34,894 nucleotides of DNA from the NCBI GenBank assembly GCA_016866785.1, contig VGLH01000031.1, positions 1 through 34,894 of the forward strand, given 5' to 3'. Below, in pieces: positions 25,797 through 33,330 of this stretch. The notes beneath the pieces were generated by a model. The model did not search any database. It had not been told where the DNA came from and was given only the letters and a program-made list of their open reading frames with translations. Origin of the DNA: Candidatus Poribacteria bacterium. Lineage in GTDB: Bacteria; Poribacteria; WGA-4E; GCA-2687025. Both the position numbers and the translations under genes were made by a program. Positions within the stretch are counted from its first letter, which is position 1. Every line of letters begins with the position of its first letter.

Positions 25797-26561
25797 ATGG
25801 CTCGTCGGCGACGCCCGATACGCACTCTCGTGGCTGCACTCGCCTTGGTCGCCATCGGGCTGCCCCTGTGGGCAGCCATCGACGACTCCGTCGTGCTCTA
25901 CCTGCCCTTGGACGATGCCAAGGGGAACACGACGTCCGATCTGTCCAACGCGAAGAACCCCGCAGAGCTCGTCAACAACCCATCGTTGGTCGACGGCAAG
26001 ATCGGCAAAGCGATGTCGTTCGAGGGTGGGAAGTCGACCCACGTCAAGGTGCCCATCACCGACGCGCTCCAGCTCAACGAGAAGTTCTCTGTCGCTTTCT
26101 GGGTGAAGCGAGCCGAGAACCAGATCAGCGACTGGAACTACATGGTCGCCGGCGGCACGCTGAAATGGGCGGTCATCTACAATCGGAACCAGAATGTCTA
26201 CGTGTGGTCTACGTCGGGCGGCGGATGGGCTCAGAAAGCCGTCACGACGAAGCCGTTGACCACGACCTGGACGCACGTTGCCGTGACCCACGATACGTCG
26301 AAGGGCGTCAGCATCTACTTCGACGCGGCGTTGGCTGGCGAGGGCGGCAAGCCGCCCAAGGTGGACGCGACAGACGGCGCCATCATGGTCGGGGCCCGCA
26401 ACCCGGGGCAGGAGTTCTTCACCGGCATCATCGATGACGTTTTCCTATTTAACCGAGTCATCAGCCTCGACGAGATCAAGACGATCCAAGCAGGGACGTA
26501 CCTCGCCGTCGAGTCCGTCGGCAAGGCGACGGTGCGATGGGCAGAGCTGAAGCGGCACTAG
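25797..26561 (+). CDS. Secreted LamG (concanavalin-like) domain protein with WxxLK tail
   Basis: A 254-residue exported protein. The signal peptide is MARRRRPIRT plus a hydrophobic core to about residue 27. One LamG/Laminin_G_3 jelly-roll follows (~30-228): VVLYLPLDDAKGNTTSDLS, GKAMSFEGGKSTHVKVP, KFSVAFWVKRAENQ, WTHVAVTHDTSKGVSIYFD, and TGIIDDVFLFNRVISLDEI. These domains bind glycans or calcium-dependent ligands. The last 18 residues, AVESVGKATVRWAELKRH, recur in the two downstream secreted proteins. ATG 25797 is chosen over GTG 25791 because AAGGAGG is 6 nt before the ATG. It is the first gene of the operon. Confidence 0.88.
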   Translation: MARRRRPIRTLVAALALVAIGLPLWAAIDDSVVLYLPLDDAKGNTTSDLSNAKNPAELVNNPSLVDGKIGKAMSFEGGKSTHVKVPITDALQLNEKFSVAFWVKRAENQISDWNYMVAGGTLKWAVIYNRNQNVYVWSTSGGGWAQKAVTTKPLTTTWTHVAVTHDTSKGVSIYFDAALAGEGGKPPKVDATDGAIMVGARNPGQEFFTGIIDDVFLFNRVISLDEIKTIQAGTYLAVESVGKATVRWAELKRH

Positions 26562-26581
26562 CTCCTGACGCGCATCGGCGC

Positions 26582-27961
26582 ATGGGGCGTTGGATCCGAG
26601 CGTCGTTCTGCTTCTGTGCCCTGCTACTAGCGGTCGCGGACGCCGGGGCTACGCCCACTCAGTATCAGCAGCAGCGCGCTGAGTTGGAGTCGGAAGTCGC
26701 TCTCTCGACCGGGTCATACGGGGCGCGTCTTCGATTGGGCGTGCTCCATCGCCAGGCGGGGTTCCCGCAACGAGCGATTGCCCCCCTGCTTGCCGCGCTC
26801 GAGCTCGATGCGACGAGCTCTGCCGCGCGGACCGAGCTCGCTGCCGCTTACGCCGAAGTGGGCGACTACGCTGCGGCGTCAAGAGAGCTCACACACGTCC
26901 TCGATTCGGATCCGCTCAATGTCCAAGCGCTGATCCAGCTCGGGGTCGTCCGCAGCGAGCAGAGGCAGTACGCAGAAGCCGAGAAAGCGTATCGGCGCGC
27001 GGTCGCAGCCGATCCTCTCGCGTTCGCTCCGCATCTGGACCTGGGAATCCTGACGCTCCGACAAGGAAAGCTCGCGGAGTCGGCGACTGCGTTTGCGCGA
27101 GCTGCCGAGATCGACTCATCGTCCGCGGATGCCTGGACCGGCTTGGGCGACGTGAGATTGAGGCAGAACGATCTGGACGGGGCTTCGCGTGCTTACGAGT
27201 CCGCCGTTCGGACGGAACCGGCGGCGGCGCTGGCTCTCTACGGTCAGGGGCGCGTCGCGATGAGGCGCTCGCGGTTCGGGGATGCGCTGGCGGCTTTTTC
27301 GCGTGCGGCGTCGGTTCAGCCCGACTATGCCGACGCTGTGTACGGCATGTCGCAGGCGTTGCGTCGGCTCGGTCGAGAGTCCGACGCCGAGGAGGCGTCC
27401 ACACGCTTCGAGCGCCTGCGAGTCACCGAAGCGCTGTTGCTGCGGGCGGATGAGCACGCGCGGCTGAACCCCGACGATGCGCGCAGTCAGGCGAGCCTCG
27501 GAGCGGTTCACATGACGCGCGGCAGGTACGACCTGGCTTCCCGCGCGTTCCTTGCCGCGATCGAGCTCCGCGCTGACGATGGCGGTCTGTGGCACAACCT
27601 CGGGCTCGCCTACACGAAGCTCATGGAGCCGGGTCAGGCGGTCACGGCATACCGGCGCGCCGTCGAGTTGTCCCCTGAGCTGGCGTCGGCGCGCAACAAC
27701 CTGGCGCTGTTGCTCGCCGAACAGGAGTCCTCGCTGGACGAGGCGCTGAGGCATGCGACGGCGGCGACGAACATGGAACCAGCGAACGCGAACTACTGGG
27801 ACACGCTCGCCACCGTGCACTGGGCGCGCCACGACGCGAACGCGGCACGTGCGGCGGCGAAGCGCGGGCTTTCGCTGAATCCCGACGATGAGACGCTACG
27901 GCTGCGGTTCGAGGAACTGATGCGGACGACGTCTGGGCCCAGCCGACGAAAGGAACCATGA
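26582..27961 (+). CDS. Exported tetratricopeptide repeat protein
   Basis: A 459-residue protein with a signal peptide (MGRWIRASFCFCALLLAVADAG, cleavage probably near residue 23). About ten TPR units follow almost to the end, for example LRLGVLHRQAGFPQRAIAPL, IQLGVVRSEQRQYAEAEKAY, LGILTLRQGKLAESATAFAR and NLGLAYTKLMEPGQAVTAYR, each followed by the next helix. ATG 26582 is preferred because it starts the signal peptide; an earlier ATG at 26537 overlaps the LamG gene. Its stop is in an ATGATG overlap with the next gene. It lacks the shared C-terminal tail of its neighbours and may be a periplasmic scaffold or receptor for them, which is speculation. Confidence 0.87.
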   Translation: MGRWIRASFCFCALLLAVADAGATPTQYQQQRAELESEVALSTGSYGARLRLGVLHRQAGFPQRAIAPLLAALELDATSSAARTELAAAYAEVGDYAAASRELTHVLDSDPLNVQALIQLGVVRSEQRQYAEAEKAYRRAVAADPLAFAPHLDLGILTLRQGKLAESATAFARAAEIDSSSADAWTGLGDVRLRQNDLDGASRAYESAVRTEPAAALALYGQGRVAMRRSRFGDALAAFSRAASVQPDYADAVYGMSQALRRLGRESDAEEASTRFERLRVTEALLLRADEHARLNPDDARSQASLGAVHMTRGRYDLASRAFLAAIELRADDGGLWHNLGLAYTKLMEPGQAVTAYRRAVELSPELASARNNLALLLAEQESSLDEALRHATAATNMEPANANYWDTLATVHWARHDANAARAAAKRGLSLNPDDETLRLRFEELMRTTSGPSRRKEP

Positions 27962-28599
27962 TGCGTACACGTATTTCGAGTTTGGCATGGCTCTGTGCTG
28001 CTTTGGCTCTGGGCGGGGTGGCTCAGGCGTGGGCGGTTGGTGTCGATGTGGGACCGGAGTGGCTGTTCGAGACGAAGGACGACGAGAAAGAGCTCCTCCA
28101 GTGGGGGGCGATCAACCAGCTCGCGCCGCTGGACATCGACCAGGTCACGGATGCCAAGAAGAACAAGCGCGGGGTCCTGCTCACCGAGTCGCTCGGCGGG
28201 GACCCGTACATGTTCCCGGGAGGCAACTGGAACGTCGCCGACTATGAGCCATTCAACGGCAAGAAGAACAAGACGCTCTACATGGGCCTTCGGGTCAACA
28301 TGGCGAACACGTGGCAGATCTACTACGTGACGACGAAGGACGGCGCTTGGGGCGAGGTCATGCGACAGAACTTCGATGTCGCGATGGCGGCGGACTTCCA
28401 GGACATCGAGGTCGTCCTAGAGCGCGGCGGATGGCAGGATAGCGACATCAAAGGATTCCGCATCGACCCGGGCACCGCCGCCGGCGTCAAGGCGGAGATC
28501 GACTACATCTCGTTCGTTGGCAGGCCGGAAGGCGCGAAAGCCGTTGATCCCGTTGGGAGACCAGCCGTCGCGTGGGGAGCCCTCAAGGCGGAACGATAG
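27958..28599 (+). CDS. Secreted beta-sandwich protein A (galactose-binding-like) with WxxLK tail
   Basis: A 213-residue protein with a signal peptide (residues 1-26, ...LGGVAQAWA). The mature part has DPYMFPGGNWNVADYEPFNG, KTLYMGLRVNMANTWQIYYV, AWGEVMRQNFDV, ERGGWQDSDIKGFRIDPGTA and AEIDYISF. This pattern fits galactose-binding-like jelly-rolls in environmental secreted proteins that read DPY...LRLDP...EIDYI. It is a close paralogue of the next gene. The C-terminus is AVDPVGRPAVAWGALKAER. It starts in an ATGA overlap with the TPR gene; AGGA precedes it. No catalytic residues can be named; a binding role is likely. Confidence 0.85.
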   Translation: MMRTRISSLAWLCAALALGGVAQAWAVGVDVGPEWLFETKDDEKELLQWGAINQLAPLDIDQVTDAKKNKRGVLLTESLGGDPYMFPGGNWNVADYEPFNGKKNKTLYMGLRVNMANTWQIYYVTTKDGAWGEVMRQNFDVAMAADFQDIEVVLERGGWQDSDIKGFRIDPGTAAGVKAEIDYISFVGRPEGAKAVDPVGRPAVAWGALKAER

Positions 28600-28630
28600 G
28601 TTCGGTGGAGATCACAAAGGAGGAGTGAGC

Positions 28631-29203
28631 ATGCATGGAGTAGTGTCGCTGACAGCAGCCGCGCTCTTTTCGCTGTCGATGGCAGTGAACGCGGCGCCGA
28701 AGTGGACGTTCGACAAGGCATCCGACATCGAGGGATGGACGGCGGTCAACCAGACCGCTCTCTCGGTCGAGGCAGGCGTCCTGAAGGTCGCGGCATCGAC
28801 CGGCGCGGACCCCTACTTCTTCCCCGGCGGCGAGTGGAACAAGGTCTCGTATGAGACCTTCAGCGGGAAGGCGTTCCCGACCCTGTACATGCGGCTCAAG
28901 ACGTCGCCCGCGAGCACGTGGCAGATCTACTACATCACCGTCGAAGATACGGCTTGGGGGGAAGTCCAGCGCCAGAACTTTGATGTCGCCGACACCGGAG
29001 GCTCGTTCAAGGACATCACGGTGAAAATGGAGCGCGGCGGCTGGCAGGAGCACAACGTGAAGGTGTTCCGCCTCGATCCGGGCACAGCGGCGGGGGTCTC
29101 CGCCGAGATCGACTACCTCGGATTCGAGCCGATGACGACGACGGCAGTTCAGCCGGACGGCAAAGCCGCCGCGACTTGGGCAGAGCTGAAGGGCATGAGG
29201 TAG
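28631..29203 (+). CDS. Secreted beta-sandwich protein B, paralogue of A, with WxxLK tail
   Basis: A 190-residue protein with a signal peptide (MHGVVSLTAAALFSLSMAVN, ~22 residues). It shares with protein A the blocks DPYFFPGGEWNKVSYETFSG, TLYMRLKTSPASTWQIYYIT, AWGEVQRQNFDVAD, ERGGWQEHNVKVFRLDPGTA and AEIDYLGF, so it arose by tandem duplication. It is shorter because the N-terminal insert of A is missing (here WTFDKASDIEGWTAVNQTAL). It ends AVQPDGKAAATWAELKGMR. ATG 28631 has a strong AAAGGAGGAG SD; the open frame extends upstream inside gene A without support. It is the last gene of the operon and is followed by a strong hairpin. Confidence 0.86.
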   Translation: MHGVVSLTAAALFSLSMAVNAAPKWTFDKASDIEGWTAVNQTALSVEAGVLKVAASTGADPYFFPGGEWNKVSYETFSGKAFPTLYMRLKTSPASTWQIYYITVEDTAWGEVQRQNFDVADTGGSFKDITVKMERGGWQEHNVKVFRLDPGTAAGVSAEIDYLGFEPMTTTAVQPDGKAAATWAELKGMR

Positions 29204-29210
29204 CGCATCG

Positions 29211-29245
29211 GGTGGATGCCGACGCATACGCGTCGGCATCCCACC
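29211..29245. terminator. Strong hairpin between convergent genes
   Basis: GGTGGATGCCGACGC (29211-29225) pairs with GCGTCGGCATCCCACC (29230-29245) over 15 base pairs with one bulged base and the tetraloop ATAC. It sits 8 bp after the end of the secreted-protein operon and 14 bp before the stop of the convergent hydrolase gene, so it can serve both. It lacks a clear T-run. Confidence 0.65.
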
Positions 29246-29258
29246 AGGCTGGTCTCGG

Positions 29259-30041
29259 CTACTCCGAGTGTACGGCTAGCAGGTCGTCGCTCAAGACCGA
29301 CGGACACCAGTACTTCTCGATGTGCTCGATGACGAGCTGCGTCCCGGCGTCGTGGGAGACGAACGGACGCATCTTCGGGTTGTACATGGCGTCGGTCAGG
29401 TCGCGGACGAGCACGCAGCGAATCCCCCACCGCGTCATCTGACGGATCCCGAACGACCGCCCGAGCACGCACATGTTCGTGTGCACGCCCATGATGATCA
29501 GGTTCCCGATCCCGAGCTGACGCAGCAGACTGTAGACCTCCCGCCCATTGTCCGAGATGCCGTCGCTCTGGGCGATCTCGATCCCTGGGTGTTGACGGGA
29601 CCACGCCTTCCGCCAGGGCGGTTCACCCGTGTCGCATCCGCCGTCGGAGTCGTCGATGGGCAACGGCGGATCCGTGATGGGCAGATCAACTGGAGGATCG
29701 CAGGGCGGCGCGAGCCGCACCCGCTCTCGCGGCTCGCTCTCGGCGTAGAAGTCGAGCGTGTCCGACGGGGCGTGGATGACCTGAACGCCGTGGCCCCGCG
29801 CGAACGAAACCACCTGGTTCATTCTGGGAACCATCGCGTCGACGCGCTCGGTCGCGCCGCGACACCAGTGTTCATTCCACACATCGCAGAGCAGCAACGC
29901 TGTCTCGGCGACCGGGAAGTCGTGGATGACGGTCGACGCCGTCCACTCGTCGGCTCCTTTGAAGACTTGGTGCCGCGTGCGCAGGTTCAGCCTGAGAGAC
30001 CCGCGAAGCGCCGCGCGAAGCAGCGGTTGTGTCGAGCTCAT
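29259..30041 (-). CDS. Isochorismatase-family cysteine hydrolase
   Basis: A 260-residue hydrolase of the nicotinamidase/isochorismatase fold. Catalytic Asp is D53 (ALLLCDVWNEHW) and nucleophile Cys is C191 (IIMGVHTNMCVLGRSFGIRQM). The Lys between them is probably K145 (PPWRKAW). The GVHTNMCV cis-peptide loop and the following VLVRDLTDAMYNP are family-typical. A Pro/Asp-rich insertion lies at ~110-140. The ATG at 30041 has GGAGGAGG 11 nt upstream. Substrate is unknown; family members hydrolyse nicotinamide, isochorismate, ureidoacrylate or other amides. It is the last gene of the minus-strand catabolic group. Confidence 0.88.
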   Translation of the reverse strand: MSSTQPLLRAALRGSLRLNLRTRHQVFKGADEWTASTVIHDFPVAETALLLCDVWNEHWCRGATERVDAMVPRMNQVVSFARGHGVQVIHAPSDTLDFYAESEPRERVRLAPPCDPPVDLPITDPPLPIDDSDGGCDTGEPPWRKAWSRQHPGIEIAQSDGISDNGREVYSLLRQLGIGNLIIMGVHTNMCVLGRSFGIRQMTRWGIRCVLVRDLTDAMYNPKMRPFVSHDAGTQLVIEHIEKYWCPSVLSDDLLAVHSE

Positions 30042-30124
30042 GGCGCGTCGCGCCTCCTCCACTCTTGGATTGGGCTGATACAGTCAGCGGGCAACTCCAT
30101 ACGCGATTCCGAAGCGGCTCGTGG

Positions 30125-31087
30125 CTAATCGATGTGTGGAACCTGGATGGCGTCGCCGGTCTGCATCGACTCGTTGGCTGCGAGCGTCAGCGCGAGGCTG
30201 CGAACGCCGTCCGCGAAGTCCGACCGGATCATCTCCGGCTTGTTCTCTCTCACGGCGCGGATGAAGCGCTCGACCTGGATGTAGTAGCCGCTCTCGGCTG
30301 CCTGGAACTCGACGGTCTCGCCGCCGATGTGTCCGCGCATTCGGTTGGCGGCGTACTCCAAGATCAGGTGCCAGTCGGCTCCGAGGAGCTCCAGCGTGTA
30401 GCGACCCGTGCGCACCAGCGACGTGGACGTGACGTTGCCCACCGTGCCGTTGGCGAAGCGGAGATTGACCGTTGTCACGTCCTCGAAGTCGATGGCTGGA
30501 TTGAGCCGGCTGCCGCCCCATCCGTGGACCTCGGTGACTTCGCCGCAGAAGTAGCGCGCCAGGTCGTAGATGTGTGTCGACTGCTCGACGATCTGTCCCC
30601 CGGACTCACCCAGCACCCGCCACCACGCCGTTCCGGGCGTGTTCACGTGGACGTTGCCGATGACCATGCCGATGGGTCTGCCGTCGATCAGCTCGAAGGC
30701 TCGGTCGGTCAAGTCCGAGTGCCGCCACATGTACCCGACGCTGGTCAGAACGCCGTGCTGGCGGATCGCCGACAACGCGACTCGCGTCGTGGCGAGGCAC
30801 AAGCCCACCGGCTTCGCCACGAACAGCGGGATGCCTCGCGCGGCTGCGTACGTCTCCTGATCCATGTGTGCGAACGGCGGTATGGCGATGAAGAGCGCGT
30901 CGAGCTCCTCGTCGTCGACCATCGACTTGTGATCCAGATAGACGCGCGAGTGGTACTTCGCCGCCACGCTCTCGGCGCGTTCACGGTTCACGTCGCACAC
31001 TGCCGCGACGTGGACATCGTCCAACTTCGCCAGGCTGTTCAGATAGCTTCCGGCGATGCCGCCAACACCGATAAAAGCTACTTTCAT
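30125..31087 (-). CDS. Gfo/Idh/MocA-family oxidoreductase
   Basis: A 320-residue NAD(P)-dependent sugar or inositol dehydrogenase-like protein. The Rossmann motif is VAFIGVGGIAGSYL (GxGGIA at ~7-12), with CDVNRERA after the second strand and LFIAIPPFAH as fourth strand. The signature usually read EKP is AKP here (A91-K92-P93). The C-terminal (alpha/beta) domain includes GGQIVEQSTHIYDLARYFCG, in which the H of STHIYD matches the catalytic HxxD position. ATG 31087 has AAGGGA upstream; a longer reading has no homology. It is grouped with NagA and a PhyH gene, suggesting a sugar or amino-sugar route. Confidence 0.9.
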   Translation of the reverse strand: MKVAFIGVGGIAGSYLNSLAKLDDVHVAAVCDVNRERAESVAAKYHSRVYLDHKSMVDDEELDALFIAIPPFAHMDQETYAAARGIPLFVAKPVGLCLATTRVALSAIRQHGVLTSVGYMWRHSDLTDRAFELIDGRPIGMVIGNVHVNTPGTAWWRVLGESGGQIVEQSTHIYDLARYFCGEVTEVHGWGGSRLNPAIDFEDVTTVNLRFANGTVGNVTSTSLVRTGRYTLELLGADWHLILEYAANRMRGHIGGETVEFQAAESGYYIQVERFIRAVRENKPEMIRSDFADGVRSLALTLAANESMQTGDAIQVPHID

Positions 31088-31201
31088 CGTGATCCCTTCC
31101 GACGACGATCCGTCACGTTGACACATGGAATCGCAACGCTCCGAGCTCTGTCTCCTTCCATCAGGCTCCGCCGACGCCGTGATGTCGGCATGGTCTGCGG
31201 G

Positions 31202-32395
31202 CTATTCGCTCACGTCCTCCGTGAACACCGTTTCTCCTGCGACCACGGTCTCGACTACCGTGAGCCCATGCGCGTCGGCGCGCAGCATGACCAAATCCGC
31301 TGGTTCCCCAGGTTCCAGTCGAGCGCTTGGCCGCGCATCGATGAACGACGCCGGATTCGCAGTCGCCATGCGCCATGCCTCGGCGAGAGAGCACTCGAGC
31401 CAGCGCATCGCGTTCGCGACGCCGTCGATCAAGGGTAATCCGGCTCCAGCGAGGTAGGGCGTTCCGGCAAGCGTTACGCGCCCATTCGCGGACACCTCGA
31501 CTGCTCGCGACTCGAAGCCCTCATACCGCCCTGGAGCCATCCCCGCAAGCGCGACCGCGTCGCTCGTGAGTATCGTGCGCTCCGGCGACTTCGCTCGAAT
31601 CATGCACTTGATCGTGGCGGGGGGTAGGTGGTGCCCGTCGGCGATGAAGCTCGCCCAGAGACGGTCGTCGGCGAGCTGTTCCCAGATGTAGTTCGGGTGC
31701 CGCGGCAGGACTGCATGCGCACCGTTCCCAAGGTGGGTCGATAGCGACGCGCCTGCTTCGACGGCGTCGTGTATCTGCCGCGCAGAAGCCTGGGTATGAC
31801 CGAGCGCCACCCGGACGCCGGACGCCGTCGCTCGCTCGATGAAGGCGTTGGCTCCGTTCCATTCTGGCGAGAGTGTGATGAGCCGGATCGTGCCGTCGGC
31901 ATCGTCCTGCCATCGCCGGAACTCGTCCCAGTCTGGCGGGCGAACGTGGTCTTTCGGGTGAGCGCCGCGAGGACCGTCTTCGGGCGAGATGTAAGGTCCC
32001 TCGATGTGGAGCCCGACGACGCTCTCCGCGACCAGGGGCTCCTTCGAGCACGCCTCGCGCACCGTGCGGATGGAGCGCGACATGCGGTCGTGCGAGCCGG
32101 TGACGACGGTCGGCAGGAATGAGCCGACGCCGGTGCTCCAGACGATCCGAGCCATCTCGATCACGTCCGAAGCTTCGACGGTCGGCGAGTTGATGTCATA
32201 TCCCCCGTAGCCGTTGACCTGGATGTCCACCAGCGCGGGAGCGATGGTCGCGCTGACATCGGCCCCGCCTGGGAGCGCCGACACGTCTTGGATGATGCCG
32301 TCTGTCCAGGCGATGCGGGCGGCGCTGCCGTCTGGAAGCCTGCCGGTTCGTTCAGACGTTCGACCATCCATCGGGCAGCGACTCCTGTCTGTCAT
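31202..32395 (-). CDS. nagA: N-acetylglucosamine-6-phosphate deacetylase
   Basis: A 397-residue amidohydrolase-superfamily enzyme that deacetylates GlcNAc-6-P. The order of motifs is as in NagA: ALVDIQVNGYGGYDIN (56-69), VGLHIEGPYISPEDGPRGAH (128-146, metal ligand E132), ALGHTQA (H200), STHLGNGAHA (H221), IADGHHL and LTSDAVALAG with catalytic D279. ATG 32395 overlaps the upstream PhyH stop as ATGA, indicating coupling. The alternative ATG 32371 would lose eight residues. No nagB or sugar kinase is in the window. It points to use of chitin-, peptidoglycan- or glycoprotein-derived amino sugar. Confidence 0.93.
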   Translation of the reverse strand: MTDRSRCPMDGRTSERTGRLPDGSAARIAWTDGIIQDVSALPGGADVSATIAPALVDIQVNGYGGYDINSPTVEASDVIEMARIVWSTGVGSFLPTVVTGSHDRMSRSIRTVREACSKEPLVAESVVGLHIEGPYISPEDGPRGAHPKDHVRPPDWDEFRRWQDDADGTIRLITLSPEWNGANAFIERATASGVRVALGHTQASARQIHDAVEAGASLSTHLGNGAHAVLPRHPNYIWEQLADDRLWASFIADGHHLPPATIKCMIRAKSPERTILTSDAVALAGMAPGRYEGFESRAVEVSANGRVTLAGTPYLAGAGLPLIDGVANAMRWLECSLAEAWRMATANPASFIDARPSARLEPGEPADLVMLRADAHGLTVVETVVAGETVFTEDVSE

Positions 32396-33192
32396 CCGCG
32401 GACGACGTTATCCTGGCAGTAGACGCCTCGGAAGAGCGTCTGGCGTTTCGGCGGCATTGCCGTGAGCTGTTCGGGGTGCGGCTCCCACTTGTGCCACTTG
32501 CTGCCGACGGTGTTGTACGAGTTGAAGATCGCGACGCGATCCCATTCCGTGTTCGACCAGACCCAGCCTGTATGCGTGATCGCCTCTGTGAAGAACAATA
32601 CGGAGCCCGCCGGGCACGAATAGGACTCCCATCGCGGGGAATCGCGACCCAGAAGCGACGGTGGAGCTCCAAACGCAGCCTTGTGGCTGCCGCAGAGGAA
32701 TGCCGTTCCGCCGTCACCGTCGCGAACCTGGTTCAGCTCCCAGACGACTCGCGTCAGTCCGCTGTGAGCCTTCCCCGGAACGACATGGTACGTGTGATGG
32801 TTGCCGGGGAAACGCAGCATGCCGTTTCCGCCATGGGGGCTGAAGTTGTCGTGTCCCGCGCCTCGGATGGTGCTGAAGCTGCCCTCGAAGCGGAAGCCGT
32901 AGCACTCCTCGCTGGCGTGGTGCAGGTGCGCCACGAACTCGTTCATGAAACCCAGCACGATGGGGTGGTCGGTCAAGGCTTCGAGAGGTCCGCCGATGGA
33001 CGACCGATGCGCAGGCGAGATGGAGCCGCGGTCGCGGTGGAGCCGGTACGTGAACTCGCGCATCTCGCCAACCTGATCGTCAGACAAAACGTCCGGGATG
33101 GCGATCCAGCCCTGCACGTCGAACACATACCGCTGCTCATCGGTGAAGGGGATCGCCGCCGCGCCATCTGCGTTCGTCGCTGGTATCGACAT
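32392..33192 (-). CDS. PhyH-family protein with HGG in place of the HxD iron motif
   Basis: A 266-residue double-stranded beta-helix protein related to phytanoyl-CoA dioxygenases. The fold is supported by SGLTRVVWELNQVRDGDGGT with AFLCGSHKAAF (the Gly-rich GSH loop), and the distal metal histidine is probably H207 in FFTEAITHTGWVW, with R219 in DRVAIFNSY. Where HxD is expected, the sequence reads H120-G121-G122 (FSPHGGNGM). An HxG or HxA triad is known from Fe/2-oxoglutarate halogenases; alternatively the Asp is supplied elsewhere. ATG 33192 has AGGAG 9 nt upstream. Its stop overlaps nagA's start. The substrate is unknown. Confidence 0.85.
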   Translation of the reverse strand: MSIPATNADGAAAIPFTDEQRYVFDVQGWIAIPDVLSDDQVGEMREFTYRLHRDRGSISPAHRSSIGGPLEALTDHPIVLGFMNEFVAHLHHASEECYGFRFEGSFSTIRGAGHDNFSPHGGNGMLRFPGNHHTYHVVPGKAHSGLTRVVWELNQVRDGDGGTAFLCGSHKAAFGAPPSLLGRDSPRWESYSCPAGSVLFFTEAITHTGWVWSNTEWDRVAIFNSYNTVGSKWHKWEPHPEQLTAMPPKRQTLFRGVYCQDNVVRG

Positions 33193-33265
33193 CGATCGCA
33201 TCTCCTGCTGCACCACTGCGGTCGCGAGGATCGCTCGCGCTACTCACCGGTTCAAGGTGATCGCC

Positions 33266-33295
33266 ATGCTAGCGCGTCGCCGCCGCCAACGACAA
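33266..33295 (-). promoter_or_regulatory. Candidate promoter of the PhyH-nagA transcript
   Basis: On the minus strand TTGTCG (33295-33290), an 18-base spacer and TAGCAT (33271-33266) lie in the 138-bp gap downstream of the M20 peptidase gene. They predict a start near 33259, ~67 bases before the PhyH ATG. The same TAGCATGGCGA string recurs at the M20 promoter. Confidence 0.45.
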
Positions 33296-33330
33296 GCGGG
33301 CAGTCCGCGACGACTCCAGCGGATGGCTCC

